A stretch of DNA of 28,602 bases. It comes from Hypsibius dujardini. Taxonomy: Eukaryota > Tardigrada > Eutardigrada > Parachela > Hypsibiidae. The stretch lies in the NCBI GenBank assembly GCA_001579985.1, contig LRSR01003275.1:1-28602 (forward strand), written 5' to 3'. Made by a program: the position numbers and the translations under genes. Positions 8,410 to 18,410 of this stretch are shown one piece after another; the stretch's first letter is position 1; every line of letters begins with the position of its first letter. Below the pieces are notes generated by a model, which saw only the letters and a list, made by a program, of their open reading frames with translations, searched no databases and had not been told where the DNA came from.

Positions 8410-9681
8410 TTCACGCAAGTCTCAATTCTTTTTTGCAGCTATTCTCCTGCCGTACTTAACGGTATTATTGTATTCCTGTACATTGTATAAAGGGAAAATG
8501 TAGCCTTTCTATCCGTCTCAGTTTCGTTAAGCGGGAAACTTGCATTCTTTTTCTTGACTGAAAGATGCTCCACGTACAAGCTCCACAAGTTGCGCCACGT
8601 ACCGTCGACAGGCATTCCACTCCGTCATTAGTCATGCTGAACTAATGTACATGCATGCACTAGGATTCAAATTACACTCGCATTCAACCCGCTTGCAGTG
8701 GTGCAAGCACAATTGCAAGCAGGATCAATTTCTTGTTGTGAAACAAACTAGCAAATATATCCTTGATAACACTTCCGGGTCTCTTGGCACTTATTCAAAC
8801 ACGAGAACCCACTTCAGGGGGAGTAAAGGTTTTATTCCTTTTGGCATTGCGAACGCCGAAGGGGAACACGGTCGTCGAAGACGGCCAAAACCAATAGGAA
8901 AAAAAATTGTTAGAACTGTTTGTTGCTGAGAAGGAACTGACATCTCTAAAGGTGGCAGACCTTGCCTTATATACTTCCAAAAATACGGAGAGGTATGGAA
9001 AGGGAGAGACAGTTTTGCGCCCAATCCGGTCGCTGGGCTAACCCGTCGTAAAGATTAACTGGGGAGAGACTAAGCAGGCGAGTTGAGAGTTATAGGTTGG
9101 GCTATCCAGATGAGAGGGAGAACTGGCCGCTGGACGAACTTGTCGGGTGGGCTATATTTCACACACTGGACAAACTTGTCGCATGGGCAATTTTGAGGCA
9201 GCCCGCCAAAATCAGCTCACCAGCGAAAGTCCGCCATGTTATAACCAGGTTTATGAGATAAATCTTCCCCATCATGAGCACCGGCCGACACTACTGGCCG
9301 TCTTGTGGAGAGACCCCATGGATAATGATAGGTCATCCCAGTTAACTCTTTGGACTTCTTCCGAATCAGCACAATCGATTGCGGAAAAAACCGTTTTATG
9401 CTCAATAATTTTTTGCTCAAAAGAAACGTTTTTATTGTGCAATCAGCCCTTCAAATGCTCGCTTTTTTCAAATGACTCAACAACAGAAAATAGTATGCCG
9501 CATGATACAAGGTACCCGAAGGGGTACCAGTAATGAAACATCGACGATCGGGTGGATTGGCCGAGTTGAATGACCGACAGAGATAGTATGATTGACCGAT
9601 TAGTAGACAACCAGACTGAGCGGCGGCCTGTGGTTGTGTCTGGGTGGCGGAGGGCTCGATTGCGTCCTCGACGGGGGTAGA
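8410..9681. other. 3' flank and spacer; no gene called
   Basis: The start of this stretch should be 3' UTR of the TP53I13-like gene. A direct repeat of the type CTGGACGAACTTGTCG/CTGGACAAACTTGTCG occurs at about 9130 and 9167. A 154-codon open frame on the minus strand (9451-9915) has no family match and runs across the border of the CAGTC element at 9684, so I do not call it a gene. Confidence 0.35.
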
Positions 9682-9683
9682 TA

Positions 9684-10426
9684 CAGTCAACCCCAAGAAA
9701 AACTCCGCTTGCACAACATAGACTTTTTGCGCATAGAGAGCGATATGGTGCGACAATTGTGCCAATAGAATATCTATGATATTAAGAGATGCAGATAATT
9801 GAACCGAGTAGCCCACCAAAACTTGGCGTATCTCGTGATCTCGAAAAACAAACAGCAGTTTACCTGTGTTTAGGACTGCAACAACTGATGACTTAATCGC
9901 AGGGAAACTGCCCAAAGTAACCGAATTCGAGTTTTTATCAGCTGTTTTTGCAGCTTTTCATGACTGCTTTTTTCTGTTGCTGCTATTGCTCTTGATTGGC
10001 TGATTTAGTAAAATGTTATTTAAAAATGATCAAAGGAAGGCGAATTCCTCCTGAAGTAGCAATGGCAGTTCACACTTTGCGGCAGAAATTTATGCAGAAT
10101 TCTGGATTTCGATCAGGGTATTGAGGTTTAACGTTTTAAATTCTAGTTTTTAACTCTGTTTCTCAAAACGTTTGTGATGTTTAAATTTCCGGATTCCGAA
10201 GTTGTTTTTTTCTCATGGTTTGAATTGTTCGAATTTTTATTCCTGATATTTTACTTTTTTATTGCTTGCTTGCTCGCGTTTGATTCGAAATATAATGTAT
10301 AATTATGCATTACGTGTGCACTGCATGTTCTGATTGGTCGTCAGAAACGGTGCAATTTAGGGCGGAGTTTTCAGCCAGTTTGAACAGCAAAAGTCACGTG
10401 ACCGGAGTTTTTCTTGGGGCTGACTG
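9684..10426. mobile_element. Tc1/mariner-type relic, CAGTCRRCCCCAAG ends
   Basis: CAGTCAACCCCAAGAAAAAC at the left is matched in inverted orientation by CAGTCAGCCCCAAGAAAAAC at the right, each preceded by TA (9682-9683, 10427-10428). The 743-bp interior shows no recognisable transposase, so it is non-autonomous or eroded. Inverted-end identity is high over about 26 bp and then drops. Confidence 0.7.
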
Positions 10427-11310
10427 TAGCCGCTCAAACCACCAGGGACGGTCCGTCAGATTCCTGAAGTGTTTGACCAAGTGCTCGACGATGGTGGATA
10501 GCCGACCGGATCTGTAGCAACGGTTCGGCCAAGCGATGGGCAGTTAATGAATAGTCGACTCGAGCCGTGAACAAATCCCTCAGGGTGACGCAGATTCAAC
10601 CGAATGCTGGCAGGTGTTCGTCGGTCGTTCGGAGCAGTGAACGGTTCGCCCGAAGTGGAATGCCCTTTACGGGCAGATGTTCAACCTGGGACCCCCCATC
10701 AAAGTTACGGAGTACCTATATCATTTGTCAATCTGCCCGTCGAATAAGTATGTACCTGTTTGCTCGCTTAACATGGTCAGCAAATGGTCCAGCCGTTCAG
10801 TCACTCAATGGTCAGTCAGTGGTCCAGTACCGTTGGGCAGTCTGGCGTCCGCCAGAAAAGCCGGACGGTCAATCCGGTGTCTACATTTCAGCCAATCGGT
10901 TCGTCCGGCAGTTCGGTTTTCCGATGTCTGCTGCCCAGTGGCTCGGTAGGTACCGGTCCAGGGCTCGGTACGCGCCGGTTCATCTGTTCGTTCGTTTGTC
11001 ACCGTCTTTCGTCCGCTATTCCGTATCGACACCAACTGTCCACAATCGGTCAACTATTTTGCCACTTTCCTGGCCAGCTTTCATCACCCTTTGCGGCACG
11101 ACCTAACTGCCGACCTTTCTCTCAAGCGTTCCGTAGCACTGTTGGACTATCAGTTTGCTCTGCCCTGTGCTTACCGCCAAACATTACTGGCTTGATCTTC
11201 CCTTTCCCTTGCACCACACGATAGCCATTTCTGATGTGTGTGTAGCTTAAAAAACTTTCCTGAACTCTTGATCGCTGCGAAAATTCGGTGACAGACGTGT
11301 GCCGATAGTT
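10427..11310. other. Low-complexity GGTC/CAGT-rich spacer
   Basis: From about 10500 to 11150 the sequence is full of degenerate GGTC, CGGTCC and CAGT motifs (for example around 10780-10830), suggesting an eroded satellite. Long open frames here are compositional. No exon was recognised. A CA dinucleotide run lies at about 11380. Confidence 0.4.
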
Positions 11311-11716
11311 GTAGAATTTATTCCGCAATTTTCGTGCACAGTACATAATGACGTCTACCTATGGCGTCTTTACTATCGTACACACACACACACTACAATT
11401 GACCGCTGTAACGCCTTTGTAAATCATTCCCAAGGATCGACCACAGGATGTAACATTAAGAAGCATGTCAAGAAGGAAGGACAGCTCAAAAACAACTCAA
11501 CGGTGCTCTTCCCCCAAAATGAGGACCGTGGAAAGGAAGTCAGAAGAACAAAACAACGTCAAAACGAGAATCAGGCAACAGGGATTGAAATCGCTGAAAT
11601 GTTCGAAATGTTCGAAAAAAAAGGTAAAGAGAACAGAGAAATAAGTAGCACGAAAGAATGCCTGCGACTTTGCCTGACTCATTCTGCAAAAAGAGAGGAT
11701 TACTTGCACCCACGAC

Positions 11717-11795
11717 CCTGGAAGGGTAAGGTACACCCTGGAAAGTTCAGGCAGACCCTGGAAGGGTCAGGCAGACCCTGGAAGGGTCAGGCATA
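11717..11795. repeat. 20-bp tandem repeat in 3' flank of exon 10c
   Basis: About four copies of a unit reading ACCCTGGAAGGGTCAGGCAG, the first two diverged. The homologous place downstream of exon 10b (13637-13695) carries a different tandem repeat. Confidence 0.9.
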
Positions 11796-11959
11796 ATCAT
11801 GCCGACACATGAAGACGCGCGATCAGCTTGTGCTCCGAGAATCGCACGTCCTCAGAGAGCAGCAGCCGTACCTCCGACCGGCCTCGTCCACCTGGATCGG
11901 ATGATGCGTCGGCTCACTCAACGCGCAGGGGACAGTGTGATGAGAAGAGTGGACCGACT

Positions 11960-12091
11960 TCAACCTGCATTGTTGTTGGCTGCTTGGGAAGCGAAAGGCA
12001 CCGGGATCGTCTCCGGTGCGTACTGCACGACCATTACAATGACTATCCCAAGGACAATCACAATGACGGTGCTGATGAAGCAAATTTGTTT
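11960..12091 (-). CDS. Syntaxin alternative last exon 10c
   Basis: The acceptor GTTGTTTTTTGCAG opens a 43-residue exon in the same phase. It starts KQICF, continues with a hydrophobic span to about residue 22 and ends with a 21-residue tail ([19 protein letters not shown] and AG). It is the most distal choice, about 2.8 kb after exon 9. Similarity of its 3' flank to that of 10b points to duplication of one from the other. Confidence 0.82.
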   Translation of the reverse strand, partial: KQICFISTVIVIVLGIVIVMVVQYAPETIPVPFASQAANNNAG

Positions 12092-15000
12092 CTGCAAAAA
12101 ACAACACGTTAATTAACGGCAGCTCTAAAATGATTGATCGACTGATGAGGAATTTTCAGCTGCAGAAAGACAAGGGTGATCTGCGTCTGCCGGTGCTGAG
12201 TACTTTTCCGAGATAACGATTCCTCAGTCGCACTGTTCTGTTCTGAAGAATGTCTCATGCGGCATTCGGAAAGGATGAAAAACCAAAGCGGACACCGGAA
12301 TCTCAGAAGAGATACGGTTTGTGTTTTGTCAACCGTTGGACGTTCGACAACGAGAAATAATTCTCTGGGTTTGGTCTAGGGATGCCGATTACACTGATTA
12401 ACCGCTTTAACCGCGGTTTGAACCGAACCGCCTGACGCGGTTTTTAAATTAAACCGAACCGTTTAAACCGGTTAGGGTTTCGAACCGCCTTAAAGTAACC
12501 GGTTAGCGTTTGGAACCGCGGTTTGAACCGAACCGCCTGACGCGGTTTTTAAATTTAACCGAACCGTTTAAACCGGTTATGGTTTCGAACCGCCTTAAAG
12601 TAACCGGTTAGCGTTTGGAACCGCGGTTTGAACCGAACCGCTTGACGCGGTTTTTAAATTTAACCGAACCGTTTAAACCGGTTAGGGTTTCGAACCGCCT
12701 TAAAGTAACCGGTTAGCGTTTGGAACCGCGGTTTGAACCGAACCGTTTACCCGTTACGAACCGTTATGAACCGTATTAACGGGTAAAAATAGAAACAAGT
12801 TCAGTCTGGACAGGGAATGGACTCAATTAGTCACAAGGATGGCACGCCTAGTTTACCTTTACATTCTCAGGCACTAATATGCAGCAATTGCGGGCTTTAC
12901 TTCAATAAACTGAATGAATTCTAGCTATTGAGAGCTTCACGTATTGACTGCAGCCGGCTCACGGTGTATTTCTCACTGATTTAACTACGTAACCGGTTAA
13001 CCGCGGTTCAATCCGGTTTGAACCGCCTGGGTCAGTTCGGAACTTTAACCGAACCGCGCGGGTCGGTTTAGAGATTTAACCGGGAAAAGCTAACCGGTTA
13101 AGCATCTGAACCGCGTAATAACCGAACCGAACCGAACCGAACCGCCTGCGTAATCGGCATCCCGGAGAATTAATCCTCGAAAACGACCAAACATTGGTCG
13201 TTTTCGAGGATTAATTCTCCCCTTCGTGTGCGTACTGAGCATAATGAGGCCCGGAAGTGCTTTTCAACAAATTGATGGATCATTTTTTGTAGGCACCAGC
13301 ATCAGATAAAATTTCAAAATATTTGACATATGATATAACTGTATAATACGAGTACAAATTTAAAATCATAAAAAAATCAAGCAAAGGCTATAACAATCAA
13401 AACATCTCCAGAAAGAAACGACTTGGTAGGACGGTTGCACAAGCAATCAAACTGTCAAGGCCACAAGTGGGCAGCAGTGAGAAGAACAAAAGCACCCAAA
13501 CACGTGAGACAACATGGCCTAAAACAGCTAAAAAAAACTCGAAAAAAAGAGGACAGAAAAAAATAAATATCAAGACGAAATCCGCAACCACTCCATGCAA
13601 AAAAGAGAGGACTACTCGGATCCAAAAGGGACTTCGGTCGTGGAGGAAGGTCAGGTCGTGGAGGAAGGTCAGGTCGTGGGGGAGGAAGGTCAGGCATAAT
13701 AACGCCGGCACAGGAAGATACATGATCGGTGTGTGCGTCTCAAGAGTCCGGGAGGAGTGCGCACTGACCACATGGGACCCCCTTCCCCCCGGACCGGAAT
13801 GATCCGTCGGCTCGTGTAAAGTACATGGAAGGTAAGGAAAGTGCCGGGACCGGCTTCAACCTGCAGAATTAGTGGCATTACTGCTGACTGGAACGGGGAC
13901 GGACGCAGCAGGAGCTGGTGCAGAAGTTGCATCGGGAGTTGTGGTCGTACTCTGCTTGTTTTGCACGAGAGGCACGACCACGGCAATGACAATGATAATG
14001 ATAATCACAATGACGACGACGATGAGGCAAATCTTTTTCTGAAGGAAAGAGGAGGACCCACGTTAATGGAACGGCAGTAAAATGATCGATCCAAGGAAAA
14101 ATTATTTGGGGATTTCATTTGTCCGGCGACAGGGAATGACAGGGGTGACTTTTGTGCTATTTTACAATTATATTATTTCCCGGAATGGCCATTACGCCAG
14201 CAGTGCTCCTAATTAACCAATCTCCACTGTAGACATTACGATCGCTACGACGATTCCTATCAGTATAAGGAGTAAAACGAAACACCAAATCTTTTTCTGA
14301 AAGGAAAAGAGCCAATCTTAAGAAATCAAACCTTTGTTTTTGAAAATCAAAGCACAGAACGCAAACAATTGATCCGGGACGAAAACAAATAAGCAACGCT
14401 AGGCAACACCCCCCCCCCACAAGTTCTCTAACCCTTCACACACATCTTCCCCGTAAACTCGCACAAATAACCACATACCAGGCACAGCTAGTTCCCGTAC
14501 ATACACGCGTGGCAAAAAAACCTCAGGCCGACCGAATTAAAGCCAACTTTTGACTGGGGCTCAGCAAAATGGGGTGGTCGGAGTTTGAGTCAATTTTGGC
14601 CAATGCGTTCAGCTGTTCTTCACACCGCTTGATTCATGGATCGTCAAAATAAATCGAAGTCAATCAATCAGTCGACTGCGTGGTCAGCTGTAGTAAAAAA
14701 CAGCTGCACGGATTGGCCAAAATGGCTCAAACTCCGACCACCCCATTTTGCTGGGCGCCGGTAAAAAGTTGGCTCTAATTCGGTCGGCCTGAGGTTTTGA
14801 CCATTTGTGTACCAGCTAGAAGCTACACCTATCACCTAACACTGAGACAATAGTACTCGTACAGTATCTTTGGTTTGCTACGGAAAGACAACAGAAGCCG
14901 TGATCGGAACGACGGAGCAGATGTACATGAAGACTTACCCTCCTCGCACTGCTCTGATATTGAGCCGCCTGACCAGTCTGCACTTTGGCTTGAGCAACAA

Positions 15001-16812
15001 ATTCAGTCGCATTAACGACATTGTATTCTATCCGGTCGACCATTTCACCCTGGAAAAAATAGGCTTGTTACGTACAATAGGAACTGTCTAGGAGTGTTCT
15101 CTGATCATGCAAATGGTAGCACCAACACCAGAGACAGCAGACATGACCCAAACAAAGATACGCAAGTCGCTCGTAACGATTCAAATCGTATCCCAAACAT
15201 ACAGATTCAGCATAGAGCGTGTCTGCAGGCAAACCGACCAAAACAGATTGACACCGACAAACCATGCACGATTGAACGCCATGTAAGAGGCCATGCTGAC
15301 CTGGGCTTCCACCAGCAGGGCCATATCGACAAACATATCCCGAAGCTCCCGAATATTCGTCTCCAGTTTCAAAATATCCTGATGCCTTGCTTCCACATCG
15401 GCGAGGGCTTGTTTGGCTTGCTGAGAATCGGCTATGATCTGGAAGGTATTCCACAACGCAATAATGACAACCGATTAACCGGAACAACGGAGCCCATGAT
15501 GTTTGAACAGTTGGCAGTACACACCCCTTCCGTGAAAATTTGAAGGTTTCCACTCTCCAGCATCTCATCGATTTGCTCGTCGTTAGTGGGCCTTCCAGCT
15601 GGGTATTCGAGAAGCAGTTGTAGAAACCAGCTTCGCCGCCAACAATGCGACAAGAACTAACTTACTAATTTCTAATTGCCGTTTTATTCTCCCTTTGCAG
15701 CGATCTCGATAATCCGTCTGGGTCTTGTTATACTCTGACATCACAGTGGTAAACTTTCTTGAAAGCGTCGCTTGCTAAAAACCACAATCTCGGTAAGTAG
15801 CTGGCTCCAAAAATCCACCATCAACACTCTCGCTCACTTGAGTCTTTCGTATCCTCAGATTTGCAGACACGACTGCCTCTTTTTCCTCCTCAAGAATACC
15901 TTCCTCCAGGTCTAAATAAAACAACAATCAAATCAAACTAATTGCACTGCAATGGACAAAGTGGTCTTGGCAGCAACAGATTATGGAACAAACGAACGAC
16001 GCAAAAGACCAGGAAGGTCGAGGCACACACAGATAAATTGTGCACGGGACAAAAAGGAGGAACGGAGACGTAAAACGGGAATATATTCGAATTATGGCAG
16101 CAACCTAAAAGACTAGGAAGGTCGAGGCACACACAGATACATTGCGCACGGGAGGAACAGAGACGTAAAAAGGGAACATATTCGAATCATGGCAGCAACC
16201 TACTTTTGAGCTGTTGCCGTACCCTTCCGGCGACCTTCTTAATCTCCTCCATCAGCTGTTCCAGCTCGTTCTTATCACCTGCCGAGCACACATTCTTGGT
16301 AAGGACAAACATCAAATATGCCCAACGGAGCAATCCAAACATGTCCGGGAGATCCCGCCCATGTTGGGCAAAGATACAAGCTAGGCTTCGTACTTTCATC
16401 GGTGGCGGGAGAGGATAGGATCAAGTTATGCTTCTGCTTCATTTTCCCGATATTCGTGGATATGAGATCGAGGGAGGCGTTCATATTCTCGACCTGGGGA
16501 GGGGAGAAAGAGAGAAGGGAGAGAAGGGATGACAGTCTATTATAAAACCACACACTAAGCAAACAACGCAGCATGGTGGGAACAAAAAACGACCTCACCT
16601 CTGCGAAAAACTTGTCCAACGAGCCTTGCCCACTCATTTCGATCTTCACCTCTTGGTTAACAATTGCTGGATGGTCTTTGTCCGCCGCATTCTATACCGA
16701 CAGAACACAAAACCATGACTCTTCCGGAATAAACATTGGTAGATTGGGAGCGGTAGGTTAGACATGACATGCAGACCTGCTTGAGCGCTGCTAGTCTGTC
16801 TTTGGGAGGCAT
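11960..16812 (-). CDS. STX1: Syntaxin-1-like t-SNARE with three alternative anchors
   Basis: Nine shared exons join in phase: 16812-16777, 16691-16599, 16493-16394, 16278-16204, 15911-15838, 15774-15666, 15598-15525, 15438-15301 and 15049-14939 (270 codons). They are followed by one of three last exons at 14296-14213, 14038-13856 or 12091-11960, giving proteins of 297, 330 or 313 aa; animal syntaxin 1 is about 288. Residues about 25-150 form the Habc region ([17 protein letters not shown]), then [13 protein letters not shown] and the linker DEMLESGN. The SNARE motif (about 188-260) includes [18 protein letters not shown], with the zero-layer Gln at about residue 233, and IEYNV. A basic QSSARR stretch precedes the anchor. 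The protein would act as plasma-membrane Qa-SNARE in vesicle fusion. The 5' UTR probably contains at least one intron. Gene identity is firm; paralogue assignment within syntaxins 1-4 is less so. Confidence 0.93.
12379..13163. mobile_element. Inverted-repeat element with AACCG satellite
   Basis: GGGATGCCGATTAC at the left end is matched inverted at the right end. The interior consists of AACCGG/GAACCG-rich sequence, including a 105-bp tandem repeat. The GGGATGCCGATT-type end is reminiscent of hAT elements, but I found no 8-bp target duplication, so the class is open. It separates the two duplicated last exons 10b and 10c of the syntaxin gene. No coding frame. Confidence 0.65.
12411..12760. 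repeat. 105-bp satellite, about 3.3 copies
   Basis: A 105-bp unit, recognisable by CCTGACGCGGTTTTTAAATT and AAAGTAACCGGTTAGCG, repeats head to tail (copies start about 12431, 12536 and 12641). Copies are nearly identical, so the expansion is recent. AACCGG palindromes recur throughout. Confidence 0.9.
13164..13220. repeat. Perfect 57-bp palindrome
   Basis: A 27-bp arm starting GGAGAATTAATCCTCG and ending ACCAA is followed by the loop ACA and the exact reverse complement. It abuts the satellite element directly. The arms show no mismatch, so it is young, selected or both. It lies downstream of syntaxin exon 10b in transcript direction. Confidence 0.95.
13637..13695. repeat. 18-bp tandem repeat in 3' flank of exon 10b
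   Basis: Three copies of GTCGTGGAGGAAGGTCAG, the last with a short insertion. It is located at the position homologous to the 20-bp repeat downstream of exon 10c. Confidence 0.9.
13856..14038 (-). CDS. Syntaxin alternative last exon 10b
   Basis: The acceptor CTTTCCTTCAG opens a 60-residue coding exon in the same phase as 10a. It starts KKICL, has a Val/Ile-only membrane span to about residue 22, and continues into an extracellular or luminal tail of about 38 residues rich in Thr, Ala, Pro and Ser ([16 protein letters not shown]). It ends SSNATNSAG, which contains an N-glycosylation sequon. Syntaxin 1 normally ends within a few residues of the membrane, so the tail is unusual. The stop context is shared with 10c. 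Confidence 0.85.
   Translation of the reverse strand, partial: KKICLIVVVIVIIIIIVIAVVVPLVQNKQSTTTTPDATSAPAPAASVPVPVSSNATNSAG
14213..14296 (-). CDS. Syntaxin alternative last exon 10a
   Basis: The acceptor CTTTTCCTTTCAG is followed in phase by [10 protein letters not shown] and about 14 more mostly hydrophobic residues, then STVEIG and a TAA stop: 27 residues. This is a transmembrane anchor with a juxtamembrane Cys and almost no extracellular tail, the closest of the three to the usual syntaxin 1 C-terminus. It is the first of the three in transcript order. The different anchors suggest alternative last-exon choice, with use of 10a requiring polyadenylation before 10b or skipping of the others; no transcript evidence is available here. 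Confidence 0.85.
   Translation of the reverse strand, partial: KKIWCFVLLLILIGIVVAIVMSTVEIG
14504..14809. mobile_element. MITE related to the GTGGCAAAAACC family
   Basis: The arms are inverted copies for about 115 bp, with ends CACGCGTGGCAAAAAAACC and CACAAATGGTCAAAACC, then CTCAGGCCGACCGAATT. TA borders each side (14502-14503, 14810-14811). The outermost bases and the GACCGAATTAA stretch resemble the shorter MITEs at 8058 and 18998, so this is a longer relative. It lies between syntaxin exons 9 and 10a. Confidence 0.75.
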
Positions 16813-18110
16813 GATTGAACACGCGGCAAAGGGGAGTGTGGTGGTCACTCCCCTAAAACGGGTCCTCCACCGTCGCAAACACTCGGACGGGGGGATGTAG
16901 CTTGTAGTCAACCAAGTCCACCACGGGTTGAAGTTATTACAAACGCTCGTCAAGGCTGGATGCTCTTCGATTTGTTGCTAGTCGACAACGTCCAGCGATC
17001 TCCTACGCAAATCCCACGGCATATTCGCTTTCCCTTGCCGGCTTTCGATGGAAATGCCGCGGAACTCACGTTGGATCAATCCAAGTGAGAGTGGAGATTA
17101 GTCAACAAAAACAAACGATGAAGGGATTGCAGCAGAAAAGTAAAGGCAGTTTGCTCCGTTGCAAGGACCGCGATGTTGAGCAACAATGGCATGGAGTACA
17201 CCCAAATGGGGGAGAGATAAAAAAAACGTGCACAAGGACGTGCCGGAACCGCAATCCTTCTTCAGCAACTCATCATCATCCTTCCTCCAATGGGATAGAC
17301 GGAGGTGCCAAAGAGTTTTCGAGATTAGCACAGCATGATGCGGACACAGAAATTATCTGTGAGATGTTGCTAACCTACGAAATAAAAACGGAAGTGAACC
17401 GTCACTCAAGTTACAGACCACGCCGAGAGCTTTTTGAGAGATGAAATAAATACCGAAACGTCGTTCGATCGATATTTTGCCAATCAACGAGTTCCCAAAC
17501 CGCAATGACGTTAAAACGGAGCCAACGGTCAATGCCACTGAGAAAATTCACTTCCGTGAAGTGGTGTACCTGGATGTAATTCCGAATTTTGAAGCGCCCT
17601 TTTCCCGTCGATTCAGGCGCAGTAAGAGACGTCCGTCATGTAACGGAAGATAACGAAGAGCGCGAGAGAGTCCTTCACGTAACAATATGCATACAAGGTT
17701 GGAGTGCTCCAATTTGTGCTCGTCTGTCTAAAGTTGACACTTTCACACTCGGCGCGCAGTCCGCACAGACGCGGCCGTCTGCTCTCGCTCTCACTCCGCG
17801 GCTCCCCGTATCGTGACGCCCTACAAAGCACAAAAGCGTCATCATTAAAGCATCACTTTCACGGTGGAGCGACCACGCGCGCGAGCACTGTTGTCAGAGT
17901 GAATCATATGTGCAGTTGTCGTGAATAATATCAGCTGTTCCAACGAAAATGAATTAGCGCTCTTCCACATTCGGAATATGCAAATTTCAGTTTCCTCTGC
18001 CCAAATGTCGATTTTTCGCTCTCACTCCTTTGCATTGAGGGCTACAGTTACACCTTTCTAATAATTCAAACGGAATGCTAAAATAAGACAAATGCAAATT
18101 ATGCACGTAT
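16813..18110. other. Syntaxin upstream region; no gene called
   Basis: A donor-like GTGAGT on the minus strand at about 17064 may end a syntaxin 5' UTR exon. A CpG-rich stretch at about 17735-17890 with GCGCGC and CGCGGC motifs could be its promoter. Several open frames of 60-119 codons lack splice context or recognisable motifs and are left out. Confidence 0.3.
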
Positions 18111-18271
18111 TCAATCAATCAAGTAGTGGACAGCAACCACATATGTATTCACAATCAATCAAGCAAGTGATGGACAGCAACCACATATGTATTCACAATC
18201 AATCAATCAAGTAATGGACAGCAACCACATATGTATTCACAATCAATCAAGCAAGTGATGGACAGCAACCA
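18111..18271. repeat. 44-bp minisatellite, about 3.8 copies
   Basis: A unit starting AATCAATCAAGCAAGTGATG and ending ACATATGTATTCAC repeats almost four times; the first copy is about 40 bp. Confidence 0.9.
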
Positions 18272-18410
18272 CGGATCAATCATGCTTCAGAAGGGTAAAT
18301 AGCTATCACACGGTTGTCATCTTACCCTGACATTCGCTTTGTCAGAACACAGAACCAAGGACTCTGCGGTCGAACGAAATCATTATATGGAACGTAGAAG
18401 TTGTACTGCA

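Larger units (their letters stand above)
11480..12130. repeat. Duplicated last exon plus 3' flank, copy 2
   Basis: This segment resembles 13440-14110 over its length: the last exon 10c, the stop-codon context (GCAGGTTGAAG), a GTCGGCTC stretch, a GGTCAGGCATAAT stretch and a GCAAAAAGAGAGGA stretch are in the same order. It looks like an old tandem duplication of a terminal exon with its 3' UTR. Divergence is large outside the shared blocks. Confidence 0.65.
13440..14110. repeat. Duplicated last exon plus 3' flank, copy 1
   Basis: This segment is the partner of 11480-12130 and includes syntaxin exon 10b. Shared blocks keep their order, but each copy has its own small tandem repeat at the corresponding place. 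Confidence 0.65.

Noticed and set aside
9451-9915. A 154-codon minus-strand frame.
   Set aside because: It crosses the TA border and end of the CAGTC element at 9684, so it mixes element and flank. No motif was recognised.
10567-11224. Overlapping plus-strand frames of 90-179 codons.
   Set aside because: They lie in degenerate GGTC-rich sequence, overlap in several frames and contain no domain or splice pattern.
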